DNA of 64,000 nucleotides. Origin: Apostichopus japonicus (lineage: Eukaryota > Echinodermata > Holothuroidea > Aspidochirotida > Stichopodidae). The position numbers and the translations under genes are program-made. The stretch is taken from the NCBI RefSeq assembly GCF_037975245.1, contig NC_092562.1:168501-232500 (forward strand), given 5' to 3'. This document shows positions 1 through 11,334 of the stretch, piece after piece (position 1 is the first letter of the stretch; every line of letters starts with the position of its first letter). Below the pieces are notes generated by a model, which saw only the letters and a list, made by a program, of their open reading frames with translations, was not told the DNA's origin and ran no database searches.

Positions 1-141
1 GCACCAAATTGCATCTGAGGCCACCTGGAAATGCAAAAAATTCCAAAGGGGAGGGGGACACCCCCTCCCCTTAGACCCCTCCCCCAGGCCGGCCATCAGT
101 CTTCAGCCCCCCCCCACTCAAAAGAACCTTCCTACGCCACT
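1..141. mobile_element. Edge of a GC-rich interspersed repeat ending in CGCCACTG
   Basis: The window opens with G- and C-run sequence that stops at TACGCCACTG (near 132-141) and gives way to AT-rich DNA. The same terminal word, or its complement CAGTGGCG, ends GC-rich blocks near 6302, 28386, 35553 and 61587. I therefore read it as one end of a nonautonomous DNA transposon family. The other end is outside the window and no target duplication can be tested. Confidence 0.4.
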
Positions 142-1140
142 GCCACAAACTGTTAATTAATTAATTAAGATAATCGTATCACATTGAGGCTTCCCATTGA
201 TTTTATACGGCTGCTTCTGATATTAATTTATGCCTATATAATGATCTAGTTGCCCTATTATTGGACTAGGTGTGCCAACCATTTTTCTTTTGTTTACTGA
301 TGGTACTTAGACTATTTATTTCTTTGATGTTTTCCAAACTAGCTCCCGATTTTGGATTACGAATTAGATAATGAAACGGTCAATTAATCGCGTCTATTAG
401 AGATAGAGAGAGTAACAGTGGCATATTTGTAAAATGTATGTTAAACAACTGTGAAGGTTTATTTTGGAGAAATGTGTCGTTCACATTGCGTAATTAAGAT
501 ACCTGTGATTTCACATCCGGAGTAAATGTAGGATTAGGAAAAACAGAGGTGATGACAATCCATGTTTTACGGTCTTAGCATAAAATACAATTTTAAATGT
601 TTTAATAGACGAAAAACTAAAAACTAAATATATATGTAAATATGTATATACAGATAGAAGGGAAATACGGAAAGATTCACATGCATTTAATATAGAGAAA
701 CAAGTAATAATCGAGACAGTGGATAATAGGTATTGGGTAAGATTCTCTTCCAAGTAATAACTGAATACCTTAGCTGTACAATTTCACGTATCAAATTTTG
801 TTGTCTCGAGCAGGGGAATAAAAAAAGAAAACAATAGAGAGATATAAAAAGGAGCGAATCTGACAAACAGATGACATATATGTATTTAGGTCCCATGAGA
901 CGCTTTTATATTAAACTTGTCACTCACTTGATTTGAGGATGAGGGCAGTAATGGTAAGCCATTGAGTTTCTTGCCGGAAGCAATTCATTTCGACAGGTGG
1001 TAGTTATCTCAGACAACGCATTTAAATGTTCAATATACCAGAAAATCTCATGTCTGAATGGATGTCAGTTGAAGCATGGAATATTGAAAACTAATGGGAT
1101 GTGAATATCTTCTCAAATAGATATACATATATACTGACAG
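142..1140. other. AT-rich noncoding stretch
   Basis: I see no exon, RNA gene or repeat unit here. I looked for the upstream carbonic anhydrase exon, which should carry a QSPI-like block, and did not find it. The sequence is probably intron of that gene. Confidence 0.5.
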
Positions 1141-1141
1141 G

Positions 1142-1143
<2 letters not shown>

Positions 1144-1195
<52 letters not shown>
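1144..1195. repeat. (TA)n microsatellite
   Basis: A pure TA run of about 52 bases lies eight bases from the 3' end of a minus-strand SINE copy. Confidence 0.95.
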
Positions 1196-1201
<6 letters not shown>

Positions 1202-1202
1202 T

Positions 1203-1282
1203 GTTGGGAAATCCAGAACAGTGAAGATGAAGATACTTCCAGCCTCTACCGGGATGCGAACCCGAACCTGTGACCTATAGGC
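1203..1282 (-). mobile_element. SINE family A, tRNA-derived, partial copy
   Basis: On the minus strand this reads from a B-box-like GGTTCGCATCCC through the shared body (GGCTGGAAG, CACTGTTCTGGA) to the 3' word CCCAAC. The tRNA-like head is degraded. Family A also occurs at 2001-2120, 41695-41742, 47117-47182 and 54864-54960, which is how its limits were set. Confidence 0.7.
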
Positions 1283-1691
1283 AAAAAAAAGGAGAACGTG
1301 TGCCTAAATTAATGTATGCCACAATACTCGATTGATATCTTCGTTTAACCAGGTTTTCCAACTACGATTCGCAAACACCTTGATACATGATCGCGTTTCA
1401 AACACGTTTTGGTGACGTCACTAAATTTACAAATGTTAACTAACTCATCATATTCTTTAAGTAAGACCTTTCAGTTTTTCTATGAACATGGTTTATTAAA
1501 GCGACGGAGGAATGATTTACGTTGTCTAGTTATGGCACCAAACTCACCTCCTTCGTTCGATTCCACAATTTTGTGATACCTTTTAAGGTCCCCTTGCCTA
1601 TGAATAAGTTCTCGTGACGTCACTAATTGAACATGATGTCACTCAATTTTAGTCTGTTCTATTACTTTCCTTCGTTCTTCTTCTTCCGTAG

Positions 1692-1849
1692 TAAAATTCA
1701 AAGTGAAGGGGAATTACGAAACACCGCCGGCAGCAATGACGCAGGGCGCCGCCACTTCATATGACATCGAAGACATTCACTTCCACTGGGGGAGTCATAA
1801 TTTCCAAGGCTCCGAACATACTCTAGATGGCAAAAGATTTCCAGCTGAG
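1692..1849 (+). CDS. Alpha-carbonic anhydrase, exon with zinc ligands His94 and His96
   Basis: Alpha-carbonic anhydrases hydrate CO2 to bicarbonate at a zinc held by three histidines. This exon follows an AG acceptor at 1690-1691 and ends at GAG before a GT donor (1850-1851). Its first codon is split, with one base coming from the missing upstream exon. It reads in frame through a Gly-rich strand to HFHWG (human CA II His94, His96, Trp97), GSEHTLDGKRFPAE (Glu106, Glu117). The residue at the Gln92 position is Asp, within YDIEDIHFHWG, which is unusual because Gln92 normally hydrogen-bonds His94. The zinc site is otherwise intact. The exon stops after AE, a conserved intron position in the family. 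There is no local start codon, so this is an internal exon. Confidence 0.95.
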
Positions 1850-2000
1850 GTAATTATAATGACTATAATATATATGGAGAGAGTAAGGCACAATATGTTA
1901 CCAAAGCAGGATTAGCATTGTTCGATACAGGTGACAAACGCCTACAGTGGAATTACAGCCTCCCTTACTGGTTTCGAACCTCTGGACACGCAGGCAGCGT

Positions 2001-2120
2001 CCATAGCCTAATTGGTGCGGGTGTCCGCATATAAAGCGGTTGGCCCGGGTTCGAAACCCCGTGGAAGCTGGAAGGTTTTTCCATGTTCTAGAGTTTCCAA
2101 CTCAATACCGTTTTCAAATA
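2001..2120 (+). mobile_element. SINE family A, nearly full-length copy
   Basis: A tRNA-like head carries an A-box-like stretch (TAGCCTAATTGGTGCGGG) and a good B box (GGGTTCGAAACCC at about 2047-2059). The family body (AGCTGGAAGG, TTTCCAACTC) and a tail that runs into ATATAT follow. RNA polymerase III would drive such an element. It lies about 150 bases after the carbonic anhydrase donor, inside the intron. An opposite-strand B-box-like word (GGTTCGAAACC) just upstream, near 1970, suggests a second, head-to-head fragment. Confidence 0.75.
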
Positions 2121-2687
2121 TATATCAGCATATGAAAAATATATTATCTTTTACCGTATGCAAACAAAACAAAGAAGAAAAAGAAGACAATATTATCTTA
2201 TTACCTCCCAGTTTTAATGGGACTTTAACGCAAGCATGAAATGACCATAGACATGTACGATATTAACATATACAGTTATCAGTTTCCTTTGATGCCCATT
2301 GTATGACGTCACAAGCCATCCCACGAGGAGAGCCGAAAACAGCGCCCTTTTTTTCGTGACGTAATTATGAACACAGCGACAAAGCACCACTAAAAGTACC
2401 GAGTACGTACCGAATACAAGCTATCTTTCTATCGGGTGGTCTGTATAGTTCCCTTGGTTTTGTCCCGAACCGTAAACGTCTCTTTAACCAATCAGGAATT
2501 AAATAGAAGTGATTTATGAGCCAAGGTCAGTCGAAATTATTTATCTGTTTAGTCAAGCATGAACGTCACTGTAATTGAACGGAACCAATGCGACATTATG
2601 TTAGAGGTTCGTTACAGGAACGACGTAGGTCAATCCGTATGTTCGGATGCTCTGGGGGAGTGCTAACTTTATTGGTAATTCGCGGTG

Positions 2688-2919
2688 CCCATACAAAAAA
2701 GTCCTGCACAAAATCCTGCAGGATTTCATGCAGGATCCTGCAGGATTTAGTATGCCAGGATTTGGCCACATCATGCATGCTTATGAAGGATTCCTGTACA
2801 TGCATCATGGAATCTTGCATGCATATGAAGGATTCTTGTACGTTTGGAAGGAATCCTGTTCCATATACAGGAATCCTATAGGATTCCTGCCGGATTCCTG
2901 CAGGACTTTTTTGTATGGG
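2688..2919. mobile_element. Foldback/MITE with perfect 21-bp terminal inverted repeats
   Basis: The ends are exact complements: CCCATACAAAAAAGTCCTGC from 2688, and its complement ending at 2919. The 232-bp interior is built of variants of GGATTCCTGCAGG and CATGCATATGAAGGATTC, so it folds on itself almost throughout. There is no convincing target duplication (at most TG on both sides). It holds no gene and lies in the carbonic anhydrase intron. Confidence 0.75.
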
Positions 2920-4277
2920 TGTAAAGGTTCTTAGCTTTCGTTTGCTTTAGTACAATGATAAGTAGGTCTTCCACCTCTCTCCGTCCCCAGTCTTAGGAGG
3001 AAAAAAACAGAAATGAAAGAAAACCAAGACAAAGCTCATGTTATTAATGTAATCTGTAACATATTATATCCAGTACATACCTTTAGTGTATAGCCTATAC
3101 ATTTTAACCTAACACAATAGGTCAACCAATAGATGCGACACAAAGGCGCGTCAAAACACGATGCACGGCTGTACTAAAAAAACCAGCCTTCTCCTATTTA
3201 ATTTAATAAATAAATCATTGAAAATTGATCTTAAAAGTCTCTCTGCAGAAATTTCACAACTTTAGACATTAACAATATATAAATATTGTTGCTCGCTAAC
3301 GTTATATTTAGGCTCAGCTAATAGTCCACATGGATAACCATAGGTTTCCTTTACTGTTTACTTAAAAGAAATGTTTTTTTCGATGCGCCCCTCTATACAG
3401 TTTTCCACTTCACATCACCCTATCTTAATAAATAAAATCAAACCGTGACAGGTAAGGTGATAAAATTCTAGCTAACATTTTTTTCATGAAGGTCAATAGT
3501 GATCATAGCCTCTGCATACACGTTCATTATGGTGAGCGTAGTTCTAATACACTATGCCGTTCGTTTGTATTCAGAACTAAAACATACAGAAATGCTGATG
3601 TTAAATGGTAGCAAATTGTTTCTTCTCTGTCACACGTCGGAGGTAAATTGTGAAACGAACGTTACTGTGGACTAAGCACGCCGCCGATAGGTTCAGATTA
3701 AAGACTAAGCGTTTATTAGGCTATATTGAATAAAACTGTTCATTTCATATCTAGGCATGCTGATACAGTGTTGAAAGATACTGTTGATGTTCTCTCTGAT
3801 ATGATAAACATAACGTATCGTTTCTTATACCAAATTTCTCCTGCCGACATTCTGAATGATGTTTGGTCCTAATATTGTGACACAGACGGCGTTCCGCAAA
3901 ATCCTTTAAATCGCATAAAGCACTGGGTGTATTATGGTATCATTTATGTCAAGTTTAGGTCATATTTAGTTGGAACAGAAGGAAAGAAAGACTTGTACTG
4001 CTGAACTGGTAAACGTTTCCATCTTTATACAATACACGGTTCATCTCACTCCGATAACAAAGACACAGCAGCGCATGTCTAGAAAGTAAAACCATCATGA
4101 AATAAAAAGTCAATTTGAATGATTTCTTCCTTTTCGCATACTTTAGATAGTTGAGCTTAGTCAACTATACGTTAGAACCAACACTGATTACACTTAAACA
4201 TATACCTTAACGGGTTGCCGGACTGTGGTACACATTGAATGGTTTATAACTACGGATATGTCTTGTAGTAAATTTAA

Positions 4278-4312
<35 letters not shown>

Positions 4313-5330
4313 CAAATGAGATAACCATTTCTTAGATACAACTATCATTCTCCAACCCACCTCATCCCCAGTCCCAGCCCCACCCATGCAGTTTTAATAT
4401 ATGAAGATTGTGAACACGTGATCATGAGGGTGCTACGTTTTATACAGTAGCACGATTCCCTTGAAAGGGACCTTGGTCGTACCAAACTCATAACTCCTGC
4501 ACACATTGACCATCAAAGATACAGTATCTTGCATATATCGTAGGCTTAAAAGGATGTCTAATAGGATGCTACACATTGAAGATAATTCACCAAAACCAGT
4601 CCCTATATTCGGGTCATGTGATCACATAGCCATCGTGTCTATAGTCGGGGTAATAACTCCATCGTCTACACATGACCTCAACCCCAAGACAAGCCGAGAA
4701 TGCTTTTCCAGCAGATGCTCCATCTCAAGTAAAACTTTTTTCTCAACTCAAACTACACCACATATGTTTCTTCTATATAACGGTAGACATAAAAATGCAT
4801 GCATAAGATGTTTTTCTGCATGGGCAGGCTGCAAAAGCACATACGACAGCCAAAGAGGTCCTTGAATGTAAGGTGTAGCCTGAAACGACAAGCCAGCTAT
4901 GAAATAAGGGTCTAAATTTGTTTTGAATGGTGTTTATCCTGCAAATACGTAACACCCATTGGGGTCTGTAATTGGTTACAGTAAGACCACATTGCGCGTC
5001 ACAGCCACACCGAATAACTAATCAGGGTAGTTTATCAATCCACATGATAGCAAATAGATTATTATAATAGGCTATTCACTGGGCGATAAAGGACGCATGC
5101 AACCTCTTGTCACCGTATGAAGGGGCTACTCAAACACATGTACCCCAACCCCTCTTCCACACGTGTTCGCCTAAAATGGAAGTGAGACCCGTAACATTAG
5201 AATTTCATATCCATTTCTTTATTCAAGGGTTCGGGTGTACTTTTTGTAACACATGTAAACTGTTGGAATGATTTTCCTGATAGTATCAAATTTTCAAGGA
5301 AGGGTAAATAAGAGGAACTGAGGTGTTAAT
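2920..5330. other. Intron sequence without recognised features
   Basis: AT-rich sequence with one (TA)n tract near 4279-4309. I find no exon-like frame with splice borders, and the open frames here show no family motif. Confidence 0.5.
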
Positions 5331-5333
5331 GGA

Positions 5334-5399
5334 AGAGGAGTGGGGTGGGGTGAGGGAGTGGGGAAGTGGGGGAGTGGGGAGGGGTCGTGGAGGAAGCTG
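5334..5399 (+). other. G-rich tract, possible G-quadruplex
   Basis: The plus strand carries at least six runs of three to five G separated by one to five bases (GGGGTGGGGTGAGGGAGTGG and onward). That is enough for an intramolecular G-quadruplex in the DNA or in the nascent transcript of the intron. Confidence 0.5.
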
Positions 5400-5995
5400 A
5401 GTAGTTTACAGTGCAGTGGTGCTGGAGGGAGGCACTAGACTGGAGGTGTCATTACTCGCACACAATGCAAAAAATTGGCATGGAATTCATATCACATGTG
5501 CGGTATAAACTGAGCATTTCTTAACCAATAACATGAACGTTGTGTCTACATCGCACTATGAATATTCACCCATATGCTTGTGTGACATTACTTGAGTTCC
5601 ATATGGAGACTTGAGAGCTAAACACTAGAATTTTGAAGTTAATATAGTTTTTTATTACGACCTTGGCTCTTATTTTAAGATTACCAGGAGCATCTTTAAA
5701 GAGAAGGAAACATTAATGGGAAAGGCAGGTGTAAAAATGCAGCAGTGATGCTAGGGGAATTAATTTCTATGTCCTGCTAGCCTAGAGGTTTTGTCGAAGC
5801 GAAATAATCTCTAAGATACAGACATGAACCATCAATCATGAAAGGTCACACGGGAAGGAACACGGGAAGATATAAAATTGGTGAGAACCCTCATCATCAT
5901 CATCATCATCATGATATTCAAGTACAGTCGAAGTTCAACAAGACTAAATAGTACAAAATAGTTGATATAACCCCTATAATTGCTACAAGTTCTAA

Positions 5996-6280
5996 CCATG
6001 CACGGAGAGCGATGCATATTTTACAATGCACGGAGAGCACTGTGTATTCTCCAGTGCACGGAGAGCACTGTATCTTTTACCATGCACGGAGAGTACAACA
6101 TATTTTACCATGCACGGAGAGCACTGTATCTTTTACCATGCACGGTGAGCACTGTGTATTCTCCCATGCACGGAGAGGACTGTATCTTTTACCATGCACG
6201 GAGAGTACAACATATTTTACCATGCACGGAGAGCACTGTTTATTTTACCATGCACGGAGAGCACTGTGTATTATATATTA
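5996..6280. repeat. 28-bp minisatellite, 10 units
   Basis: The word CACGGAGAG (one copy CACGGTGAG) recurs every 28 bases from 6001 to 6253. Units differ at a few sites (ATCTTTTACC, GTATTCTCC, ACATATTTTACC). The local open frames are repeats of this unit read in several frames and are not genes. An ATC triplet run lies just upstream at about 5889-5912. Confidence 0.95.
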
Positions 6281-6301
6281 TTCCGTACGAACGCTGTACA
6301 C

Positions 6302-6540
6302 AGTGGCGTAGCGAGAATGTGGGGTGGGGGAAGGGGTGAGGTAAGAGCACCCTACAGGAATTTTCGAAAACGAAAGGGATTGGCAAGTTTTAAAGTTGTA
6401 CTTTACAAATGTGGTAAAAATTATGGAAATGATAGCACCATTTCTGATTTGATCCTCCTTATCGAGACAAAACAATTCTCAAAGGGGAGGGGAAACTCTC
6501 CCCCCCCCCCCCTTAGGTTCATCCATAGAGCGGATGTAAG
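6302..6540. mobile_element. GC-rich repeat starting CAGTGGCGTAGC
   Basis: It begins with the family terminus CAGTGGCGTAGCGAG, then a G-rich stretch, an AT-rich core and a run of about 14 C near 6499-6512. The right end is unclear and I see no matching inverted terminus, so the copy may be truncated. Confidence 0.4.
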
Positions 6541-6629
6541 TTAACCGTATGGATTCGATACCAGATACCAAGGATATAAAGCTCAAGTCTCGGTTGTACG
6601 CATTAATAATAGACTGAGTATAGTGAGTT

Positions 6630-8855
6630 CTGGTACTCGTAACCTAACATGGCGGGCTGTACTGGTACTCGTAACCTAACATGGCGGGCTGTACTGGTAC
6701 TCGCATCCTTTCATGGCTGGCTGTACTGGTACTCGCATCCTTACATGGCGGGCTGTACTGGTACTCGTATCCTCACATGACGGGCTGTACTGTTACTCGT
6801 AACCTAACATGGCGGGCTGTACTGTTACTCGTATCCTAACATGGCGGGCTGTACTGGTACTCGCATCCTTACATGGCGGGCTGTACTGGTACTCGTATCC
6901 TCACATGACGGGCTGTACTGTTACTCGTAACCTAACATGGCGGGCTGTACTGTTACTCGTATCCTAACATGGCGGGCTGTACTGTTACTCGCATCCTAAC
7001 ATGGCGGGCTGTACTGGTACTCGCATCCTAACATGGCGGGCTGTACTGGTACTCGCATCCTCACAAGGCGGGCTGTACCGGTACTCGTATCCTAACATGG
7101 CGGGCTGTACTGGTACTCGCATCCTAACATGGCGGGCTGTACTGGTACTCGCATCCTAACATGGCGGGCTGTACTGTGACTCGCATCCTAACAAGGCGGG
7201 CTGTACTGGTACTCGCATCCTAACATGGCGGGCTGTACTGGTACTCGCATCCTAACATGGCGGGCTGTACTGGTACACGCATCCTAACAAGGCGGGCTGT
7301 ACTGGTACTCGCATCCTTTCATGACGGGCTGTACTGGTACTCGCATCCTAACATGGCGGGCTGTACTGGTACTCGTAACCTAACATGGCTGGCTGTACTG
7401 GTACTCGCATCATTTTATTGCGGGCTGTACTGTTACTCGTATCCTAACATGGCGGGCTGTACTAGTACTCGCATCCTAACATGGCGGGCTGTACTGGTAC
7501 TCGTAACCTTACATGGCGGGCTGTACTGGTAATCGTAACCTAACATGGCGGGCTGTACTGTTACTCGTATCCTAACATGGCGGGCTGTACTGGTACTCGC
7601 ATCATTTCATGGCGGGCTGTACTGGTACTCGTAACCTAACATGGCGGGCTGTACTGTTACTCGTAACCTAACATGGCGGGCTGTACTGTTACTCGTATCC
7701 TAACATGGCGGGCTGTACTGGTACTCGCATCATTTCATGGCGGGCTGTACTGTTACTCGTATCCTAACATGGCAGGCTGTACTGGTACTCGCATCCTAAC
7801 ATGGCGGGCTGTACTGGTAATCGTAACCTAACATGGCGGGCTGTACTGGTACTCGTAACCTAACATGGCGGGCTGTACTGGTAATCGTAACCTAACATGG
7901 CGGGCTGTACTGGTACTCGCATCATTTCATGGCGGGCTGTACTGGTATTCGTAACCTAACATGGCTGGCTGTACTGGTACTCGCATCCTAACATGACGGG
8001 CTTTACTGGTACTCGTAACCTAACATGGCGGGCTGTACTGGTACTCGCATCCTAACATGACGGGCTGTACTGGTACTCGCATCCTTTCATGGCGGGCTGT
8101 ACTGGTATTCGTAACCTAACATGGCTGGCTGTACTGGTACTCGCATCCTAACATGACGGGCTTTACTGGTACTCGTAACCTTACATGGCGGGCTGTACTG
8201 GTACTCGCATCCTAACATGACGGGCTGTACTGGTACTCGCATCCTTTCATGGCGGGCTGTACTGGTATTCGTAACCTAACATGGCTGGCTGTACTGGTAC
8301 TCGCATCCTAACATGGCGGGCTGTACCGGTACTCTCATCCTAACATGGCGGGCTGTACTGGTATTCGCATCCTAACATGACGGGCTGTATTGGTACTCGT
8401 AACCTAACATGGCTGGCTGTACTGGTACTCGCATCCTTTCATGGCGGGCTGTACTGGTACTCGCATCCTTTCATGACGGGCTGTACTGGTACTCGCATCC
8501 TAACATGGCGGGCTGTACTGGTACTCGCATCCTTTCATGACGGGCTGTACTGGTACTCGCATCCTAACATGGCGGGCTGTACTGGTACTTGCAAGTTGCA
8601 TCCTAACATGACGGGCTGTACTGGTACTCGCATCCTAGCATGACGGGCTGTACTGGTACTCGCATCCTTTCATTGAGGCTGTATACTGGTACTCGCATCC
8701 TTACATGGCGGGCTGTACTGGTACTCGCATCCTAACATGACGGGCTGTACTGGTAATCGCATCCTAACATGGCGGGCTGTACTGGTACTCGCATCCTAAC
8801 ATGACGGGCTGTACTGGTACTCGCATCCTTTCATTGAGGCTGTATACTGGTACTG
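6630..8855. repeat. 32-bp minisatellite, about 70 units, inside an intron
   Basis: The unit reads approximately CATGGCGGGCTGTACTGGTA followed by CTCGCATCCTAA. Phase is kept at 32 bases for about 2.2 kb. Variable sites are GGTACTC/GTTACTC, GCATCC/GTATCC/GTAACC, CTAAC/CTTAC/CTTTC and ATGGCGG/ATGACGG/ATGGCTG. Part of the array has a 160-bp (five-unit) higher-order period: GGTATTC recurs at 7944, 8104 and 8264, and CTTTACTGG at 8001 and 8161. Because 32 is not a multiple of three, all three frames read through as short repeats. These are not proteins. Confidence 0.97.
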
Positions 8856-8869
8856 GCCGTCATGGATTT

Positions 8870-11040
8870 GTACTCATACTCGAGCTACTCATAAAAAAGT
8901 ATAATATAAAGATTCTAGTACAAGACTAAGTAGGCCACTCCAACTCGCTCCCACAGCCCTTGTATACATTCGTACGCGAACTCGTACGATGAGGAACTGT
9001 ACTTGTTTTTCTTATGCGGATGAACTCGTTAACCAGTCTGCTATAAATAGTATGGCGCTTGAGTTAACATTCTCTGCATGTCAGTGCCCCATACCACGGA
9101 ACAATGATATTCATCTCATGTAGGCTTAATTTACTTAAAGCATCTTTTTCTGCGTTTCGTCGGAACTTTCTTGGAAGTTTACTTCAAAGGAGGAAAAAAA
9201 CCCCGACCGTCATGTTTAGCTTATTTGACAGAGACCTTTGTAAAGAAAAAAAATCCCCAAAATATCTAAGAATTGTTGGGGTTTCGTTTGGGGAATAACC
9301 TAGTTTAAAACTTGTGTGTTGGAGCTGTCGTTTTAGAAATCTGTGACGTCATAGCTGCCACTAGAGATCTGAAACATTAATTGTAGCCTACTTTCTCCTT
9401 GTTTTTCTTTTCAAGTATTCAAGATATAGCTTGTTAACTGTGTTAACCCTGAAATCAATGTCATCTTTAAACATGTTAAAAGGTTGGAGTCTTTAGTCTC
9501 AGTATTTGCAAATCCTACCTACAGAATAAATATTAAAATAAATAAAGACTAAACAAATATAACAAATTGAATCACGTGTGGTTCAATGATATCATATTTA
9601 GACTCGCTCAAGTCGTCAGCATTGTGTGTAGGAAGAAAATCATTTTGATATCATTCAATGGTAAGAATATTTTTCTTAACTGTTTGGGGAAAGCATTCAT
9701 GACTTAGTTATCTCTGTCAAGCAAACCTATAATGATAGTTGGGTTATTGTGTCTCATTTAACTATTACCAAGGTTTACTCAAAATGACCTTCAGCAATTA
9801 ACCAGACTAAAACAATGAGATACTTAACCAATGAGCCAAAGTTTTGACTAAACAAGACTAAAGACTAAACAAAATGTCACAATATTAGCTGAAACCAGAT
9901 GAAACGCTTCAGATTGCTCTAAAAAGAGGGCGTTATTCAAGCAGTATTCTCGAGGTTCTGAGTCACGAGGATAGTGCAGGCCAATCAAATAGATAGATAG
10001 ATAGATAGATAGTTTGCCGTCTGGTTTGATAAATCGCTGTGACATAAAATACATCTTAACTTTATTGGAAAAATACGCAGACTGTCTTGCACTATTGAAA
10101 ACATTACAGGGGTTGACCTTAATTGGAGCACGTTCGCTTAAAATCAACCGAGATTTTCAGGCGTTCGTGTCAAGAAAATGTTGAAGGTTTCTGAACAGTA
10201 TTCAAATATCCGTGAGGCTGAAAAGTAGGACACCTTCATAAACACTAGAACAAAAGGAAGACAAAATATTTCTTTGTTTTCACAATGTATTTTGGGGTTT
10301 ATTGTTTTCCCTCGGTATAATGAGAGAGCTTCTGTTTTAACAATTAACTAATTATTCCTCTTTTGGAGGAAAGAGAAATGAGAAATACAATGAATCTGAT
10401 GTATAAATAGTACTATGTGTAGAATATAAAACCTTGTTAGTATAACATTGTAGTTTTCTGTGTGTCACGGGTAAGTGTGTCACGTGATGACATGATTATG
10501 CGACTAGGGAGAAATATGAACCTGATCAGAAAGTGATCATCGAAATAAGAGATTGATAAATGCCATCTCTCAATCGTCATTATTAATATATATATATATA
10601 TAAATATTGGAAACTTTACGACAATAATAATAATCTCTCAATAGTAAAATCAAAATTGCCGATGATAATTAACATCATCAAAACAAAAAAAAAGATGACG
10701 AAACGTTAATAAAAATAATCATAATAATGACTAAATATTATTCTTTAATTAGTAATTAAGGTGTTTCATTACTTTCTGTGGTCGATTTTTTTCTCTTCTC
10801 CCGAACACAATCTTTACATTTTGTATTGATATTAATCACATGGCAGCCAACGACGCGATTGACAGTTATTCAAGCAATAAATATATATATACTAAAAAAC
10901 AACAAAAAGATAACATAAATCACTGAAATAAAACTTGAGGGGTTTAGGTAATGAAGTACATCCGTTTGTACTGAACAAACGTCAATCTTGAAGACTAAAC
11001 ACATTAACTTTCGTAGCTTTGAGCACAATGTAATGTTTAT
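8870..11040. other. Intron sequence with an old dispersed repeat and (GATA)n
   Basis: AT-rich intron. It includes a short GATA run near 9987-10012 and a segment at 9415-9775 that resembles 17420-18150 (listed separately). I see no exon. Confidence 0.5.
9415..9775. repeat. Diverged repeat, copy 1 (partner near 17420-18150)
   Basis: Collinear words are shared with the later intron: ATTCAAG, CCCTGAAA-C-AATGT, AATAAATA, AATATTTTTCTTA, CTGTTTGGGGA and GTTATCTCT. Order and spacing are similar, with a large extra stretch in the second copy. It is either an old transposon or an ancient duplication inside the gene. Confidence 0.5.
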
Positions 11041-11044
11041 GTGT

Positions 11045-11112
11045 GTATATATACATATATCTATATCTCTCTCTCTATATATATATATATCTATATATAA
11101 ATATATATATAT

Positions 11113-11159
<47 letters not shown>
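11045..11159. repeat. (TA)n-rich tract just before an acceptor
   Basis: TA and CTATA variants run up to 18 bases before the AG acceptor at 11176-11177, so the polypyrimidine tract of this intron is squeezed into the short stretch TTTTTTCTCTTTGCAG. Confidence 0.9.
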
Positions 11160-11160
<1 letters not shown>

Positions 11161-11177
11161 ATTTTTTCTCTTTGCAG

Positions 11178-11334
11178 ATGCATATCGTGCATAAACTGCG
11201 TGATAAAACCATTGCAGAGTCTGCAGCCATTAACGGTGGAATCGCTGTTCTGGGAATATTTATAGATATTGCTGCTGAAGACAACCCAGCTTTTCAACCA
11301 ATGATTGATTCTCTGCAGCACATTATATACAAAA
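11178..11334 (+). CDS. Alpha-carbonic anhydrase, exon with zinc ligand His119
   Basis: This is the next coding exon. It starts after TTTGCAG and ends at AAAA before GTAAGT, a strong donor. It is in frame from its first base (MHIVHKL). The first His is the third zinc ligand (human CA II His119), following Glu117 at the end of the previous exon. GGIAVLGIFIDI then matches the strand that carries Val143, and the exon ends in the helix equivalent to LQKVVDVLDSIKTK. One base of a split codon is left over. It pairs with the two bases that open the exon at 18264, which confirms the join. Confidence 0.95.

Noticed and set aside
1-1691. Upstream carbonic anhydrase exon in the first 1.7 kb
   Set aside because: No frame with the QSPI-type block or a donor of matching phase was found; the exon is probably outside the window.
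6630-8855. CRISPR-like or repeat-protein interpretation of the 32-bp array
   Set aside because: Units are contiguous with no unique spacers, the period is not a multiple of three, and the context is an animal intron. The open frames simply read the repeat.
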